Source: Hypericum androsaemum
Lineage: Eukaryota; Streptophyta; Magnoliopsida; Malpighiales; Hypericaceae
DNA length: 64,000 nucleotides
Assembly (NCBI GenBank): GCA_963995505.1
Contig: OZ023192.1
Span: 4,385,001-4,449,000, forward strand
Direction: 5' to 3'
Translations under genes and position numbers: made by a program
The notes under the pieces: model-generated
The model's input: the letters and a program-made list of their open reading frames with translations, nothing else
Database searches by the model: none
Told to the model about the DNA's origin: nothing
Shown: in pieces, positions 1 through 11,444 of the stretch
Layout of the letters: every line of letters begins with the position of its first letter
Position numbering within the stretch: the first letter of the stretch is position 1

Positions 1-470
1 CATGTACGTTGATGATTTCTCTTTGAATAAATCCTCATGCATTGCACTTGCAACTATTTATAATATTGATTAACGTTTATTTTACGATTACTGAGATTAA
101 AGATTAACAAAAACATATTATGAAAAAAATGCTCAAGATGATAATCATAATTAAAACCAAATAAAGAAAGTTTAGACCCCATACTTTTTAGTAAAATAAC
201 CTGCCTCCCAGTCGATTTAATGAAATTTTTTAACTTGTATTATCTGTATCGTAGTTGTATTTTTTATTATGTTGTATTCATTATTATGTTTCTGATTTCA
301 ATAATGTACAATTTACTATTATGATTTATGCATATGGTCGCGATCCGGTCTTTATGGGTTTCAGAATGACGGTATTATGGATGTTTTAGCCGTTGGACGA
401 ATCTGACGGCCCACGATAATATGCACATGTTTGGCAGAATATTGAGGACACATATTTGACGTGGTTTGCT
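1..470. other. Unassigned AT-rich intergenic DNA
   Basis: I see no gene, RNA or clear repeat boundary here. Around 400-470 there is wording (a TTGACGTGGTTT-type motif) that recurs in reverse orientation near 35.8 kb, so the right part probably belongs to the repeat described next. Confidence 0.5.
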
Positions 471-766
471 TTACTAAATTTTACGAAAATATATTTAACG
501 TAGTTTCCTTACTATTTTATGTTATTTCATTAATTAGTTAACATGTTTCTATTGTTATGCTATGGTAATTTCATTATTAAATTTTGTCATTATGTTATTG
601 TATTTCCATAAGTTAGTTAAAATGTTTTCATCATTAGTTTACGTAATTTTATCATTATGTTATTGTGTTTCCATAAGTTAGTTAAGATGTTTTCATAGTT
701 ATGTTATGGCCATTTATCATTAGTTTACATGAATTTATCATAATGTTATTGTAGTTCGGGCTCAAA
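471..766. repeat. Tandem repeat, about 76-bp unit
   Basis: Three to four imperfect copies of a unit of about 76 bp run head to tail. The recurring words are TTAGTTAACATGTTTTCAT, TAATTTCATCATTAGTTTAC and ATCATTATGTTATTGT. The same family occurs in reverse orientation at 35270-35800. Nothing is encoded. Confidence 0.7.
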
Positions 767-1040
767 TTCAGTGAGGACAAGTCTTGTCCTCACTGATTAG
801 GATCAAAGGGGATTGAATGGCAAGGAGGGACAATATTGGTAAACTACTATTAACTAAACCAAACTAAAAATTAGGGATATTATAGTTATAAAAATATTTT
901 AAAAGGAAATTTTTTTTCAGCCGATTACCCTAAACCAAAATCACATAAAATATATTAAAATTGAAAAAAAAGTACAAAAACCCTAAACATTGGAGCTACA
1001 TGCTGGCATGGCTAAAGAATACGAAGCTGAACAGGTATAC

Positions 1041-1507
1041 TTATACTCCGATATTGGTATAGTTCTTATCTAATATTGGTTTCTTTCATCTATGATATTG
1101 ATATCTATCTACAGAGATTTGAAAATATTTCATCTTACATTATAAGTGAACATGTATACCATTTGAATGGTATTGGTTTTATTTTTCCCAGATTTTGGTA
1201 TCTTTGTTCTAGAATATTGGTATCATTCTACTCTAATATTCGTATCATTCTACTCTGATATTGTTATAGTTCTTCGCTAATATTGGTATCCTTCATCTAT
1301 GATATCGGTATCCTTCTACACATATTTGGGAATATTTCATCTTACATTATAATTGATCAGGAATACCATTCAAACCATTTGAATGGTATTGATTTCAATC
1401 TAATCCGATATTGCTATCCTTCTTCTCTCATATTGGTATCCTACTTTTATATTATTGGCATCCTTATACTCTGATATTGGTATAGTTCTTATCTAATATT
1501 GCCAATA
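1041..1507 (+). repeat. 22-bp minisatellite (TATTGGTAT phase)
   Basis: About 20 units of period 22 follow each other, each beginning TATTGGTAT followed by a variable CCTTCTACTCTGA-like half. The short open frames at 1076-1258 and 1283-1474 exist only because of this periodicity; they show no protein family signal. The reverse complement of this unit is amplified at 3841-4395. Confidence 0.85.
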
Positions 1508-1739
1508 GAAAATAAAAAATTCGATATCTACTACGTTACACATCAACATTCAATAGAAAATTGATAAAACATGAAATTTTGTAATTTAATTTCAATAGTC
1601 AAAGGTTTTTTTTAGAGTTTGAAGTACATAAATAATTCAACAAAAGAAAAATATAGCATGTCAGCTTCTAGTGATCCATCATTCACGACATCTTCTAAGC
1701 TAGTTGCGGAATAACATAATAAATATGTTAAAGTTAACC

Positions 1740-2290
1740 GTAAAGTATATTATATATATTATCAATACGGTCTAACAAGGGTCTAACTAGAGTCTAATTA
1801 GGGTAGAGTCTAAAATAGGATAAAAATGTAAGGGTAGGGTCCGACCCACAGGGTCTAGCTTTGGATTCATACCCTATCCTAGACCCTACCTCTAAACATG
1901 GACCCACACCCTACCCTAGACCCAGTCAAAGTCAACATACCCTAGACCCGTAGGGTAAGGGTAGGGTCCGACCTTCAGGGTATGGGTATTTCTGCCATCC
2001 CTAAATATTGGTATCTCAATCTACGCTGATATTGATATCGTTCTTCTTGGATATTTGTATCATGTTTCTATATTATTGGTATAGTTCTTATCCAATATTA
2101 CTATAAAAATATACAATTGTCACTCTACAAATATACCAATAAAAAATACCATTGTACCAATATAAAAATACCAATATCAATACAAAAATAACAATATCAT
2201 TACATAGATATATCAATACAAAATTATACCAATATCATTACAGAATTATACCATTCTCACTCCACAAATATATCGATATCACAATTATCA
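1740..2290. repeat. TAGGGT-rich patch plus inverted 22-bp units
   Basis: From 1766 to 2000 the words AGGGTAGGGTCCGACC, ACCCTACC and CTAGACCC alternate on both strands. The right edge reads, on the minus strand, TAGGGATGGCAGAAATACCC, which resembles the TAGGGNTGGCA ends of plant hAT elements. It appears to be a nested insertion inside the 22-bp array: the array resumes at 2005 in its original direction and flips at about 2105-2290. The telomere-like look is superficial because there is no TTTAGGG periodicity. Confidence 0.45.
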
Positions 2291-3840
2291 GAAACCAATC
2301 TCAAACAAGAATAGCCAAAAAGGAATAGCCCACAGCCAAAGAGGAATAGCCCACGTCAAATTCCTCGAAGTTACTGTTATACAATCTCTAGCTAAATGGA
2401 CTTCCACGTAGATCAGAAGTAGAAAACAATAAAAGGTATGACAGGAATATGAAACAACATGAACAAAAATATCCTCTTTGAGACGTCCTTCAAAGATGGT
2501 CGATCATTATTGGGCAAAATCCCCATGTCTCAGAGGATTGAAGATTGGGAAAAGCAACGATTCACAAACTAAACAATCACTTCACTGCTTTGTATACGAT
2601 CCTTCGAGCAACTAGGTTAATTAGGTGGAAGGAAGAACAACAACAAGAAGAGAGAAAACGAAACCACCAAGTTAATTAGGGGAGAGGAGAGAGAGAGGGA
2701 GATGCTATTAGGGAGAGGAGAGAAGAGGAGAGGAGAGGAGAGAGAGGCTAAGGGTAGGCTTTTTGGTAAGCGTTTATTTGGCAATTGCAAAAGAGGATGG
2801 GGTGGAAATGAGAAATTTTTTTGGATCTTTAGTTGAGTTTTTTTGGATAAAAATACTGTTGTGTCTTTAAATAATAATGATCATCGGATCTGAAAATGAG
2901 TTTTATAAATCAAATCCTATGGCCCAAATTTAGTCCATATTTTCGGGATGACTTTCATATAGTTCCTATTGAATTTAAAGCCCCTAAAAAGCATAATATT
3001 TGATATGTCTCCAAATTTTTGAATTCTCTTACCATATAGAGCGGCCAAATATTATTCTTCATAAAAGGTTGCGTCTAAAAACAATTTGCATACTAATGGT
3101 ATAGTCCTTTTTGTTGCCTTGGACAACGTGAAATTGGGTTTTTCTTGCTCCAAAATCTAATTCAGGTTACTATTTTCTTTGTTTTCCCTTTTTGATTTGA
3201 GAAAATCATTGAATTTGATAGGCTATTTAATAGAATGAAGTGGCTTAAGTGAAAGGTGAAAAAGTTATGATGTCATTATCTATGAGATTTTGGTTTGGCC
3301 AAATATTTGGTATGTATCCAATTATGGAAATATCTTACCATATAAAATATAAAGTGTCCAAGTAAAAACTGATTTCCATATCGTTCTTTTGTTGCCTTAG
3401 ATAAATGGAAATTAATCATTTTTTGCTCCAAATTCAATTCACTTGAAGCTACCATTTTGTATAAGAAAATTTAATTAAATCCAATTGGCTTACCCGCTGT
3501 AGTGGCTCGATGTTGAGGGGGCAGATTCTATGGGGACAAGACTAATCCCCAAATTTGGGGACTAAAAGGAAGATTGTGGCAATCTAGGTATTAACAAAAT
3601 AATTAAGGGTAAAATTAGAAAACTAATAAAAACAAAAGGAGAGATGGAAAATTAGCTGGCACACTTTTTATGGAAAGTCTAAAAAGGTTAAAAAATAAAT
3701 AAACCAATCTCACGTTAAAAGAGGAAGGGATTCTTTCTCTCTCTCATTAAATTATTGTCAAATTCAAAAATTCTACTACCTATCAGATTATTATTTTTTA
3801 AATAAACTCAAAAAATCAAAGAACGAAAATACAATAGAAA

Positions 3841-4395
3841 TCAATATCAGTACGTACTCAAACCAATATCAGTACGTACTCAAACCAATATCATTACGTG
3901 CTCAAACCAATATCAGTACGTGCTCAAACCAATATCAGTACGTACTCAAACCAATATCAGTACGTACTCAAACCAATATCAGTACAGACTAAAACCAATG
4001 TCAATACGTACTAAAACCAATATCAATAGGTAATCAAATCAATAACAAGATGTACTCAAACCAATATCAATACATACTCAAGCCAATATTATTAGCGATT
4101 GAAACCAATATTAGTACAGAGTAAAACCAATATCAGTATAGACAAAAACTAATATCAGTACGTACTCAAACCAATATCATTACATCTGAAAACCAATATT
4201 AATACATACTCAAACCAATATCATCAGTGATTGAAACCAATATCATACAAACTAAAACTAATATCATTACAGACTCAAACCAAACAAAACAGGTCACAAA
4301 AACCAATATCACTAATGTAGAAAACCAATATCACTACTGTAGAAAACCATTATCACTACCGTAGAAAACCAATATCACTACTGTATTCTCCTTCC
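3841..4395 (-). repeat. 22-bp minisatellite (ACCAATATCAGTACGTACTCAA)
   Basis: Roughly 25 units of period 22, with the consensus AACCAATATCAGTACGTACT, run almost without interruption. The left half of the array (3845-3990) is nearly perfect, while the right half drifts. The unit is the reverse complement of the one at 1041-1507, so the array was amplified separately in each element copy. Confidence 0.9.
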
Positions 4396-4683
4396 GTCGT
4401 TTCTTCTTCTTCTTCACAGATAGCAAGTGACGGCGGTACTCCAGGCGACGGACGAGCGACGGCGAGCACGTCTCCTCTAGGCACGGCGCGGATTCGTGGG
4501 CTCTTTCCCCGAGCTCTCTCTCTCTCCTTGATGGCTCCTTCTTCTGCCGAGCTCTCTCTCTCCTTGACGGCGGGGTGACGTCGGGCAGCAGCGGACGGGA
4601 CTCGGCCAGCAGATCTGTCACCAACACCATGGGATCCATTTCCTGGATTTCTCTGGAGGTGGGTGGTTTCTTTGGTTGGGGGG

Positions 4684-4724
<41 letters not shown>

Positions 4725-4726
4725 TT
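4684..4726. repeat. (GA)n microsatellite
   Basis: A nearly uninterrupted GA dinucleotide run of about 43 bp with one phase slip. Confidence 0.95.
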
Positions 4727-5223
4727 TTTTAATTAGTAAAAGAGAGGGTGGGAGAGGAAGAGAGATGGTTGGTTTAACCTAGTTTTTTGTTTAAAAAGTC
4801 AAAAATGTCTCTGATTGGTTATTGACCATTGGATGTAAATTTTTTTTTTAAAATCGAATCTAAGGGCTCTAAATCTAATCGCCACCTATGGACAACTTTT
4901 TATTAGTCCCCACTCAATCCGTCCTCCCTACCCTCGATGTTGAGAGGCACCACCTCGCGTCTAGTGAAGTTGTTGTTGTTGTGAATGTATGTTACATACT
5001 CGCCGTTACCAATGTTGAAGTCCAACCGCCACCCCTTTTGTCTATAACCATAATTTTGGGTATGGGGATGCTGGTCAACAAGAGTTTACTTTTTTGGTCT
5101 GGCCAGAAATTGATTTTAGGATGTTTGGTAAGGTTATTAGTTAGTTTAGGTTGGTTTACATGGTTTTGACTATTTTTGGGATATGCATGTTTGCTGGATT
5201 TGTTTAATCTTGGTTTGGAAGGT

Positions 5224-5573
5224 TGATATGAATATGGGAAGCACTCATATGATGATTTCAAGTGCCAATCTGACCAAGTGAGAGAGCACGCACAAAGCAC
5301 ATCCTAAATAGAATTCCCAAATTAGAGAGAATCACTCTTGTGGATCTTGGCTGCTGAATAGACCTTCTAGAACTTGTATTAAGTTCATAAACTCAGCTGA
5401 ATTTCGTGGCCCTTGGTCCATGGACTTTAATAAATTTGCTTGAGCCCAACTCTCCAAAGTATGCTTGGAAATCAGCCCACAAAGTTGTGACTTGAAGTAC
5501 TTTGTGCGTGCTCTCTCACTTGGTCAGATTGGCACTTGAAATCATCATATGAGTGCTTCCCATATTCATATCA
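5224..5573. repeat. Hairpin: identical 74-bp inverted arms with 202-bp loop
   Basis: Bases 5224-5297 and the reverse complement of 5500-5573 are identical over all 74 positions as read. The loop is 202 bp of ordinary sequence. A transcript from either strand would fold into a long perfect stem, suitable for Dicer-like processing into small RNAs. The overlapping open frames at 4888-5169 and 4992-5300 are not convincing genes. Perfect arms suggest a recent inverted duplication, or selection or gene conversion; I cannot tell which. Confidence 0.9.
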
Positions 5574-5601
5574 AAGGTAAACCAAACTTATTTTTTGGCG
5601 A

Positions 5602-5747
5602 TGAATATTGAATGATCCTTAGAAATGGAGCAGTTATTGACTTAAGAGTTCGGGTATTTTTTGGATCATGAAGTGAATATTGAATGATCCTTAGAAGTAG
5701 ACCACGTATTGACTTAAAAAGTTGGGTATTTTTTTGGATCATAAAGT
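5602..5747. repeat. Two-copy tandem duplication, 72-bp period
   Basis: The words TGAATATTGAATGATCCTTAG and TTTTTGGATCAT recur exactly 72 bp apart (starts 5602 and 5674) with few changes between copies. It starts about 30 bp after the hairpin. Confidence 0.85.
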
Positions 5748-5964
5748 TTATGCTGGTTTTAGGACATCGTGACATTGGTTGTTCGAGTTAAATTGAATTT
5801 GATCAAGTGATATTGTAATCCTGTTGAATTATTCAAGTTCATTCGCGATTTTTTTATAAAACGTGGATTTGGTTCAAGATTAAGGATTGTTGGTATTTGA
5901 CCCAAATTATATTGTTGGGTCTTGAGCTATGTCGAATCTAAGGTTTTTTTGGTCAAGCGATCTC

Positions 5965-7330
5965 TGATGAGTGTGTATACGCTCATGTTCTGTCGTATAT
6001 TTCGTATGTGTTTAGTCATGCTTTCATCTAATTTTACATTGTTTCATTGAGTCTTATCTCGTTTTTATGTATTTGAGTCATGGAGTGGACTTATACCATT
6101 TGTCGTATTTTGTGATAGGAAGTGGAGCCCAATAAAGACCGTTAGAGGGGTGATTTCGATAGACTATATTACAAGAGCCATAAATCATTTCTCGAGGATC
6201 GGAGTATAACAAATGAGATATCGTTGAAAAGTTAGACGAGAGATCTACATTTCTTGTTTTATAGTCAAGGCCAAATTCGAAGTGGAAGAAGCTCAAAAAT
6301 GTAAAATACGAAGATGCAACGAAGCTGAATAGGCTAGCAGCTGTCAGGCCCCAAACGCTTTGGAGCCTAGCAGCCGCCAATCCCCTAGCGATCGCTAGGT
6401 GGGGGAGTTACAGAAGACACTGAAAATTGACCCCTAGCTGTCGCTAAGTACAAAGAGGTTGCTAGGTCCCACGAGGCGAAAGAAAATTTACTTCTTATTT
6501 AGTCAGAATTTCGACCCGTTTCAATTATATTCGACTTTTGGCATACTGTTTCGGCTCCCTACCATCATTATATTATTTATCGCATTACTTGGAGCTTAAG
6601 AAAGTCATGATTCCAGTTAACTATGGGGAAAGGATTGACAAGGCTTGACCATCACGACTAAACTTTCTCTATCTCTACCTTTATGTTAATTACTATTATG
6701 TTCTTCGTTAATCTATTGTGCTTTGTTAATATGCTTAGCGAGTAGATTTTCTTAGAGTACGGTGCCGTGGCATGTGATTGATTGCCTATGTTGATTTATG
6801 GTTCAAATATATTGAATAGTAGTTGTTAATTGGTGTGCTTAATGCTTAGCCTAACTATATCACTTAGGTTATGATTATAGTTGATGAGAGTGGACCGAGA
6901 GGCACTCGAATGAATAGAAAAACTAATTAACATATTCTTAGGTATTAATGAGACGTCTTGATATCGTAAGAATAACCTGCTAGGAGAATCATCATAATTT
7001 GGATTAGCATAGTTCTAAGCTTAATTGATGAGCAAAAGTATTAATTAATAACTTAGACCTTTGCTATCTTAGTTGTATCTCTCTAATGAGCGAAAGCGTT
7101 TGGGGGATGCATTAGAATACTCTGGGTACTAGTTGGGACTTAATAAGAACCATAATCTCGACATAGGTAGTTAATCCATAGGGTATCGTGCTCGCTTGTC
7201 TCCATTAAATTTATAACTCTGTTATTTGCATTCTCAATTTTGGTTACTTTCTTGCAATTCATTTACCCACCTTATAAATCCTTTAATTTTCCCCGGCAAC
7301 TTTGGACATAAAATCAAAAGCAATTGGTTT
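5965..7330 (+). repeat. 5' LTR of Athila-like element (right edge approximate)
   Basis: The left edge is fixed by the match to 11131. The right edge is approximate because no TGGCGCC primer-binding site is seen before gag starts at 7386; the related element at 19095 has one, so this region was probably deleted. The LTR holds a perfect 16-nt palindrome, CCTAGCGATCGCTAGG (6384-6399), amid several CCTAGC.GTCGCTA half-sites (6340-6480). Confidence 0.65.
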
Positions 7331-7385
7331 TGTGTAGCAAACTTACTGATTTTTTGTGCTTTCTTTTTCAGGATTCTCTAATGCA

Positions 7386-8443
7386 TGCCAAGAACCCGGA
7401 GTGAAGGACTAGACCTTGACACAAACATTGTGCTTGAGGTTGACATCAGAGTACTCGAAAGGGTCATTAGGCGTGAGAAGAGAGACCAAGCCAAAGTAAT
7501 TGCACAAAATCAGGAAGACAGAGTGCTTTAAGCTGTAGGGAATGTTCCATGAAGAAGGACGCTATTGGAATCATCTGTTTCTACATGGAATGAGAACCCT
7601 AATGGTCTACAACAACCAACTGTAGGTCTCCACTCTTTCCAGATTCCAGCAGCGATTGTCGAACTACTGCAAAACTCGGTCTAATTTGCCGGCTTGTCAA
7701 GCGAAGACCCTCGAGACTATCTCTGTCGATTTGAGGATATCTGCAACATCATGAAATTCTAAAATATCGATGATGATGTCTTAAAGCTGCGTCTCTTCCA
7801 CTTTTTTTTGAAAGATTGAGCTCGTATTTGGTATAATAAGTTGAAAGGAGAGACAATTCAGAGTTGGAATGATTTGGCTCATGCTTTTCTTCAGAAGATT
7901 TTTTCTATGGCCGAGACAGACAAACTCTTGCAAAAAATCAACACATTTATCCAAGGAGATTGGGAGAGTATCTATGAAGCTTGGGAACGGTTCACGGATC
8001 TCTAAAGTGCATTCCCTTAATACGGTATAACCCAGGAGAACCTTATGAAGATCTTTTATAATGGGTTGGATGGGCCATCCCGTGAGCATATTGACGCCTG
8101 ATCTCAAGGAGTATTTTTGAGGAAGACTGATGATAAGGCTGCTCGTTTAATAGAGGAGATGGCTGAAGTCAATGGTATAAGGCCAAAAGAACGTGCCAGG
8201 CAATCTCGTAAGGAAGCAACCCGAGGAGTACTTGCAGTAGATGCCAATATGAAGCTTGAAGCTAAAGTGGAAGTACTTACCAAAAGACTTGAAGATTTGA
8301 CCAAGGGTAAGGAAAGTTCTGCTATAATAGAAGACACTTGTCAGCTTTGTAAAGAATCACATCATGCTAGTGACTGTCCAATGTTGGAAGAGATTCAGGC
8401 CATTGCTGATAGAACACTACCAGGTATGGGCTACTCAAAGTAA
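7386..8443 (+). pseudogene. gag polyprotein remnant (Athila-like)
   Basis: The reading frame starts MPRTRSEG and closely parallels the MPKTRSTRSD start of the element at 20677. After several stops and shifts, the retrotransposon gag core can be read (DDVLKLRLFPFFL, ARIWYNKLKGETIQSW, LAHAFLQKIF). The open end at 8117-8443 carries a zinc knuckle C-x2-C-x4-H-x4-C (CQLCKESHHASDC). In the family this protein packages element RNA. In-frame stops near 7530, 7820, 8000 and 8100 mean it is dead. Confidence 0.8.
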
Positions 8444-8716
8444 ACTAATGCTCAGCCAAATTTCTCTCGATTTGGCCAGTAGGCATACAACACTGGTACC
8501 CAGCAAGAACCTAGGAAGCCTTATTTGGCAGATCAAGTCAAAGAAATGGGTGAGAAGATTGATAAATTAGTGCAAGACTAAGTCAACATCTTCTCCAAGA
8601 TTGACCAATTGGTAGGGGTGCTCCAGCAGTCCATCCAACAACAAAGAACTGTATGACGGATGGATCGTTGTGAGGCACGTTAACAAGAGTTTGAGACATA
8701 CCTGAAGGGGCAGACC

Positions 8717-9690
8717 ATGCAACTCAAAAAGATGGAGATCAAACTCGGAAATTTGGCTGCAGCAAACACTCAAAGGCAAATAGGTTCCCTACCCAGCAAC
8801 ACGGAGTCCAACCCGCGAGGACAAGTGATGGCCATCACATTAGGGAGTGTGGACGAGGATGATGAACTATATATTCCTCCACCACCTTATATCCCTCCAC
8901 CTATATTCCCTCAAAGACTCCGGAGAAAGTCACCACTTGAGAATAAATTTACTTCAAAAGAATGTTCCGAACCAATCAAGCCAGCCATAAAGGAGGAGGT
9001 AGTTACTGAAAAGAAGGAGCCACCAGCCTATATCAGTAAAAAAGATGATTCTTATATTTCTCCACCATCACCTCAATAAGTCAAGAATGAAGCAGCGATC
9101 GATGAAAATGCCCTTGAATTCATAGAGACAATGGAGGACATTCAAAACCATGTCTCTTTCTTAGAGATGTTAGATAAAAGGCCACAATATGCTGAGTTTC
9201 TATAGAAAATCATCGCAAGAAAGAAGAGGTGGAATGATGGCAAGACGATCCCTTTGGTAGAAAATGACATACCGCCAAAACTAAAAGATCCAGAAAATTT
9301 TACGATTCCTTGCACTATTGATGGTGTTCGGTTTTCACATTGCTCATGTGATTTGGGTGCCAATATTAATCTTATGCCTTTGGCTACTTGCAGGAAACTC
9401 AATTTAGGGGATGTCAAACCTACACCTTTCAGGCTTCAGCTGGCTGATCAAACTATGAAGAAATCCATTGGAATCGTGGAGGATGTGATAATCAAAGTCG
9501 ACAAGTCTCCCATACCGTAGATTTTGTAGTGCTAGACTATGCTACCAATGAAAGTTACCCACTGATTCTAGGACGTCCATTCCTTAACATTTGTTATACA
9601 ATGGTAGATGTTCACGATGGCAAGCTACTTCTCCACATAGTTTCAAATGAAATAGAGTTCCAAGTAACCAATTGGCGCCTCCGTCCATCG
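8717..9690 (+). pseudogene. gag C-terminus and retroviral-type aspartic protease remnant
   Basis: 8717-9079 is the charged, proline-rich end of gag (YIPPPPYIPPP). The protease is readable from about 9254: CDLGANINLMP holds the active-site loop in the DLGA form seen in Athila-type elements, followed by QLADQTMKKSIGIVEDVIIKV and, past a stop at 9518, LILGRPFLNICYTMVDV with the second conserved loop. In the family it matures the polyprotein. No polymerase follows, which makes this a gag-pro-only derivative. Confidence 0.8.
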
Positions 9691-11130
9691 TAGTGCCAAA
9701 GGGAGTAACAAAGTCAAGCTAACGACTCAAAATTAGCACGTTTAGTATTTATTTTTTTTGTTTTTGTGTTTGCTTCAGTATCGTTATGTTGATTTAGTAT
9801 TTTAATGGTCTTAACAGGGAGTTTAGAGAAGAGAAAAACTAGGTTTCAACAGAGCTCGATAGTTTATAACACCACCAACCTTTCCCACCACCGCCTTCTC
9901 GCAATCGACAGGGCAGTACCAGTCCTCTCCTCTTGTCATTTCTGTTATAAGTCTATTTATGTTCCTGTTTGTGTGCCCTGTGATGTTCATGCTCATATCT
10001 TATATTGTTTGTTTGTGTCTTGTCTCCACATTGAGGACACTGTGTTCAATAAGTGTGGTGGAGTATCAAACATGTGTTTTCATTTTGGTTTGGCGTATGC
10101 GATCGAGTCTAGGTTTGAGGTAGGAGTGTGCTTAAGTCCAATGTGGTGTCATAAGCAGATGAGGAAATTTCACCCTTAAATTGTTGGCTTCTTAGCAACC
10201 GAATATCCTTAGGAAGGTTCATGTCAAGACAAGAGTAACAAGGATAGGATTAAGCCCATATTGAGAAATAGTTTTTGTTTTTCAAAATCTCATAATTTGA
10301 TTAAGTGATTGCTAGGTACGGGACCAAGAGTACACATAAGTAGTTGAGGGAACACGCTCTTAGTAACCGAACCCCACCTGTATATTAAAAAGATTTTAGC
10401 TAACTTGTGAGTCTAATCGAGTGATGTGCTTGTTGCCAAAAACTCATTTTTAAAAAAAAATTTAGGCGAAGGGCAGCGGTTAGGTCAATAAATTGGAGCA
10501 AAACTCCTACCTGAGAGGAGAAAGGAAGAAAGGTGTGTGGAATGTGAAAAAATATGAAAAAAGAAATAAATGAAAAAAAAGAAAAAAAGGAAGATTGAAT
10601 ATAAGTGGATGTGGAATATACGGAATGTGTTCAATGTTATATGCGGATTGTGGATTCTGATATGAGGTACGAAAAAATTCATAAAAATAGAAAGGTGGAT
10701 CTTGGTAGGGGTGAACTCCAGCCTAATCGGGATAAACTCGAAAATTATTGTAGGAAATCAAGTGAGCCATGGGGTTGGTGTTGGACTCTGCTTACTGGTC
10801 TATGAGTAAACTCCTAAGACGACAACTGAATGAAACTAACCGTTAATCTGAAACTGTTTTGGGGCTAGGTGAAATGATGGAGCAACGTGTTCTTAATTAT
10901 CTCTTCATGTAATGTACTTTTTGCGGTATCGTTCCTAGTAATCTTCACTGCTTTCAGAATGATACAAATTATGGGGAACTGCTTTGATTTGTGGGCTGGA
11001 CTTGAATTGTGGAATTGAGCTAATATGAGATTACTTTTTAGGTAGTTCACTGTTGCTAGGGGACCAACAATTTTTAACATGTCTCATGCTTATTTACTTG
11101 GGGACAAGCAAGGAAATAAGTGTGGGGGTG

Positions 11131-11291
11131 TGATGAGTGTGTATACGCTCATATTCTGTAGTGTGTTTCGTATGTGTTTAGTCATGCTTTCATCCAATTT
11201 CATCTTGTTCTATTGAGTCTTATGTCATTTTTATGTATTTGAGTCATGGAGTCAACTTCTACCCTTTTTCATGTTTTGTGATAGGAAGTGG
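11131..11291 (+). repeat. 3' LTR fragment of Athila-like element
   Basis: This matches 5965-6126 with scattered substitutions, then stops abruptly after GATAGGAAGTGG. Over a kilobase of LTR is missing, so the element's right side was lost by deletion. Confidence 0.85.
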
Positions 11292-11444
11292 GATTTATCT
11301 TGGATTTTTAAATGTCCTATTTGTGTTTGACTCAAGAATTTACGTTGTCAATAGAAAGTATGAAGAGGATGGGCGATATTGTTGTTGATTTACTTGGAGA
11401 TGAAGGCTGTTTGTGCAGGAAGTAATCTGTTCTTGTTGTTGCAG

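Larger units (their letters stand above)
770..2930. mobile_element. Putative non-coding element containing 22-bp minisatellite
   Basis: The stretch opens with a short palindrome (GAGGACAAGTCTTGTCCTC, 772-793). It then has a T/A-rich lead, 22-bp minisatellite arrays, a GA-rich block at 2640-2750, and a tail in which ATCATCGGATCTGAAAATGAG precedes a run leading to TCCTATGGCCC. The element at 3525-4910 has the same order of parts with similar wording at both ends. I infer two copies of one non-autonomous family. No transposase, clear long inverted repeat or target duplication is visible, so class and limits are uncertain. Confidence 0.4.
3525..4910. mobile_element. Second copy of the minisatellite-bearing element
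   Basis: The part order matches 770-2930: a GGGGACAAGACTAATCCCC palindrome near 3532, an A-rich lead, a 22-bp array (3841-4395), a GA-rich tract (4684-4726), and a tail with GACCATTGGATGTAAAT leading to AAGGGCTCTAAATC. The minus-strand open frame at 4334-4639 runs from the array into C/T-rich sequence and looks incidental. No transposase is present. Confidence 0.4.
5965..11291 (+). mobile_element. Athila-like Ty3/gypsy retroelement, non-autonomous
   Basis: The same sequence beginning TGATGAGTGTGTATACGCTC starts at 5965 and again at 11131, bounding a 5.3-kb element. It keeps gag and an aspartic protease but has no reverse transcriptase, RNase H or integrase. At 11101-11130 a GGGGACAAGCA...AAGTGTGGGGGTG polypurine tract abuts the second repeat, as in Athila-type elements, and a similar tract lies near 10024-10060. 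The 3' LTR is cut at about 11291. Many stop codons mark it as old. The open frame at 9805-10179 and the region 9700-11100 correspond to the long non-coding 3' part typical of the clade. Confidence 0.85.

Noticed and set aside
1766..2000. Interstitial telomere repeat
   Set aside because: TAGGGT words occur without the TTTAGGG period and alternate in orientation.
3841..4395. CRISPR-like array
   Set aside because: Regular 22-bp units have no spacers of distinct sequence and the DNA is plant nuclear; it is a minisatellite.
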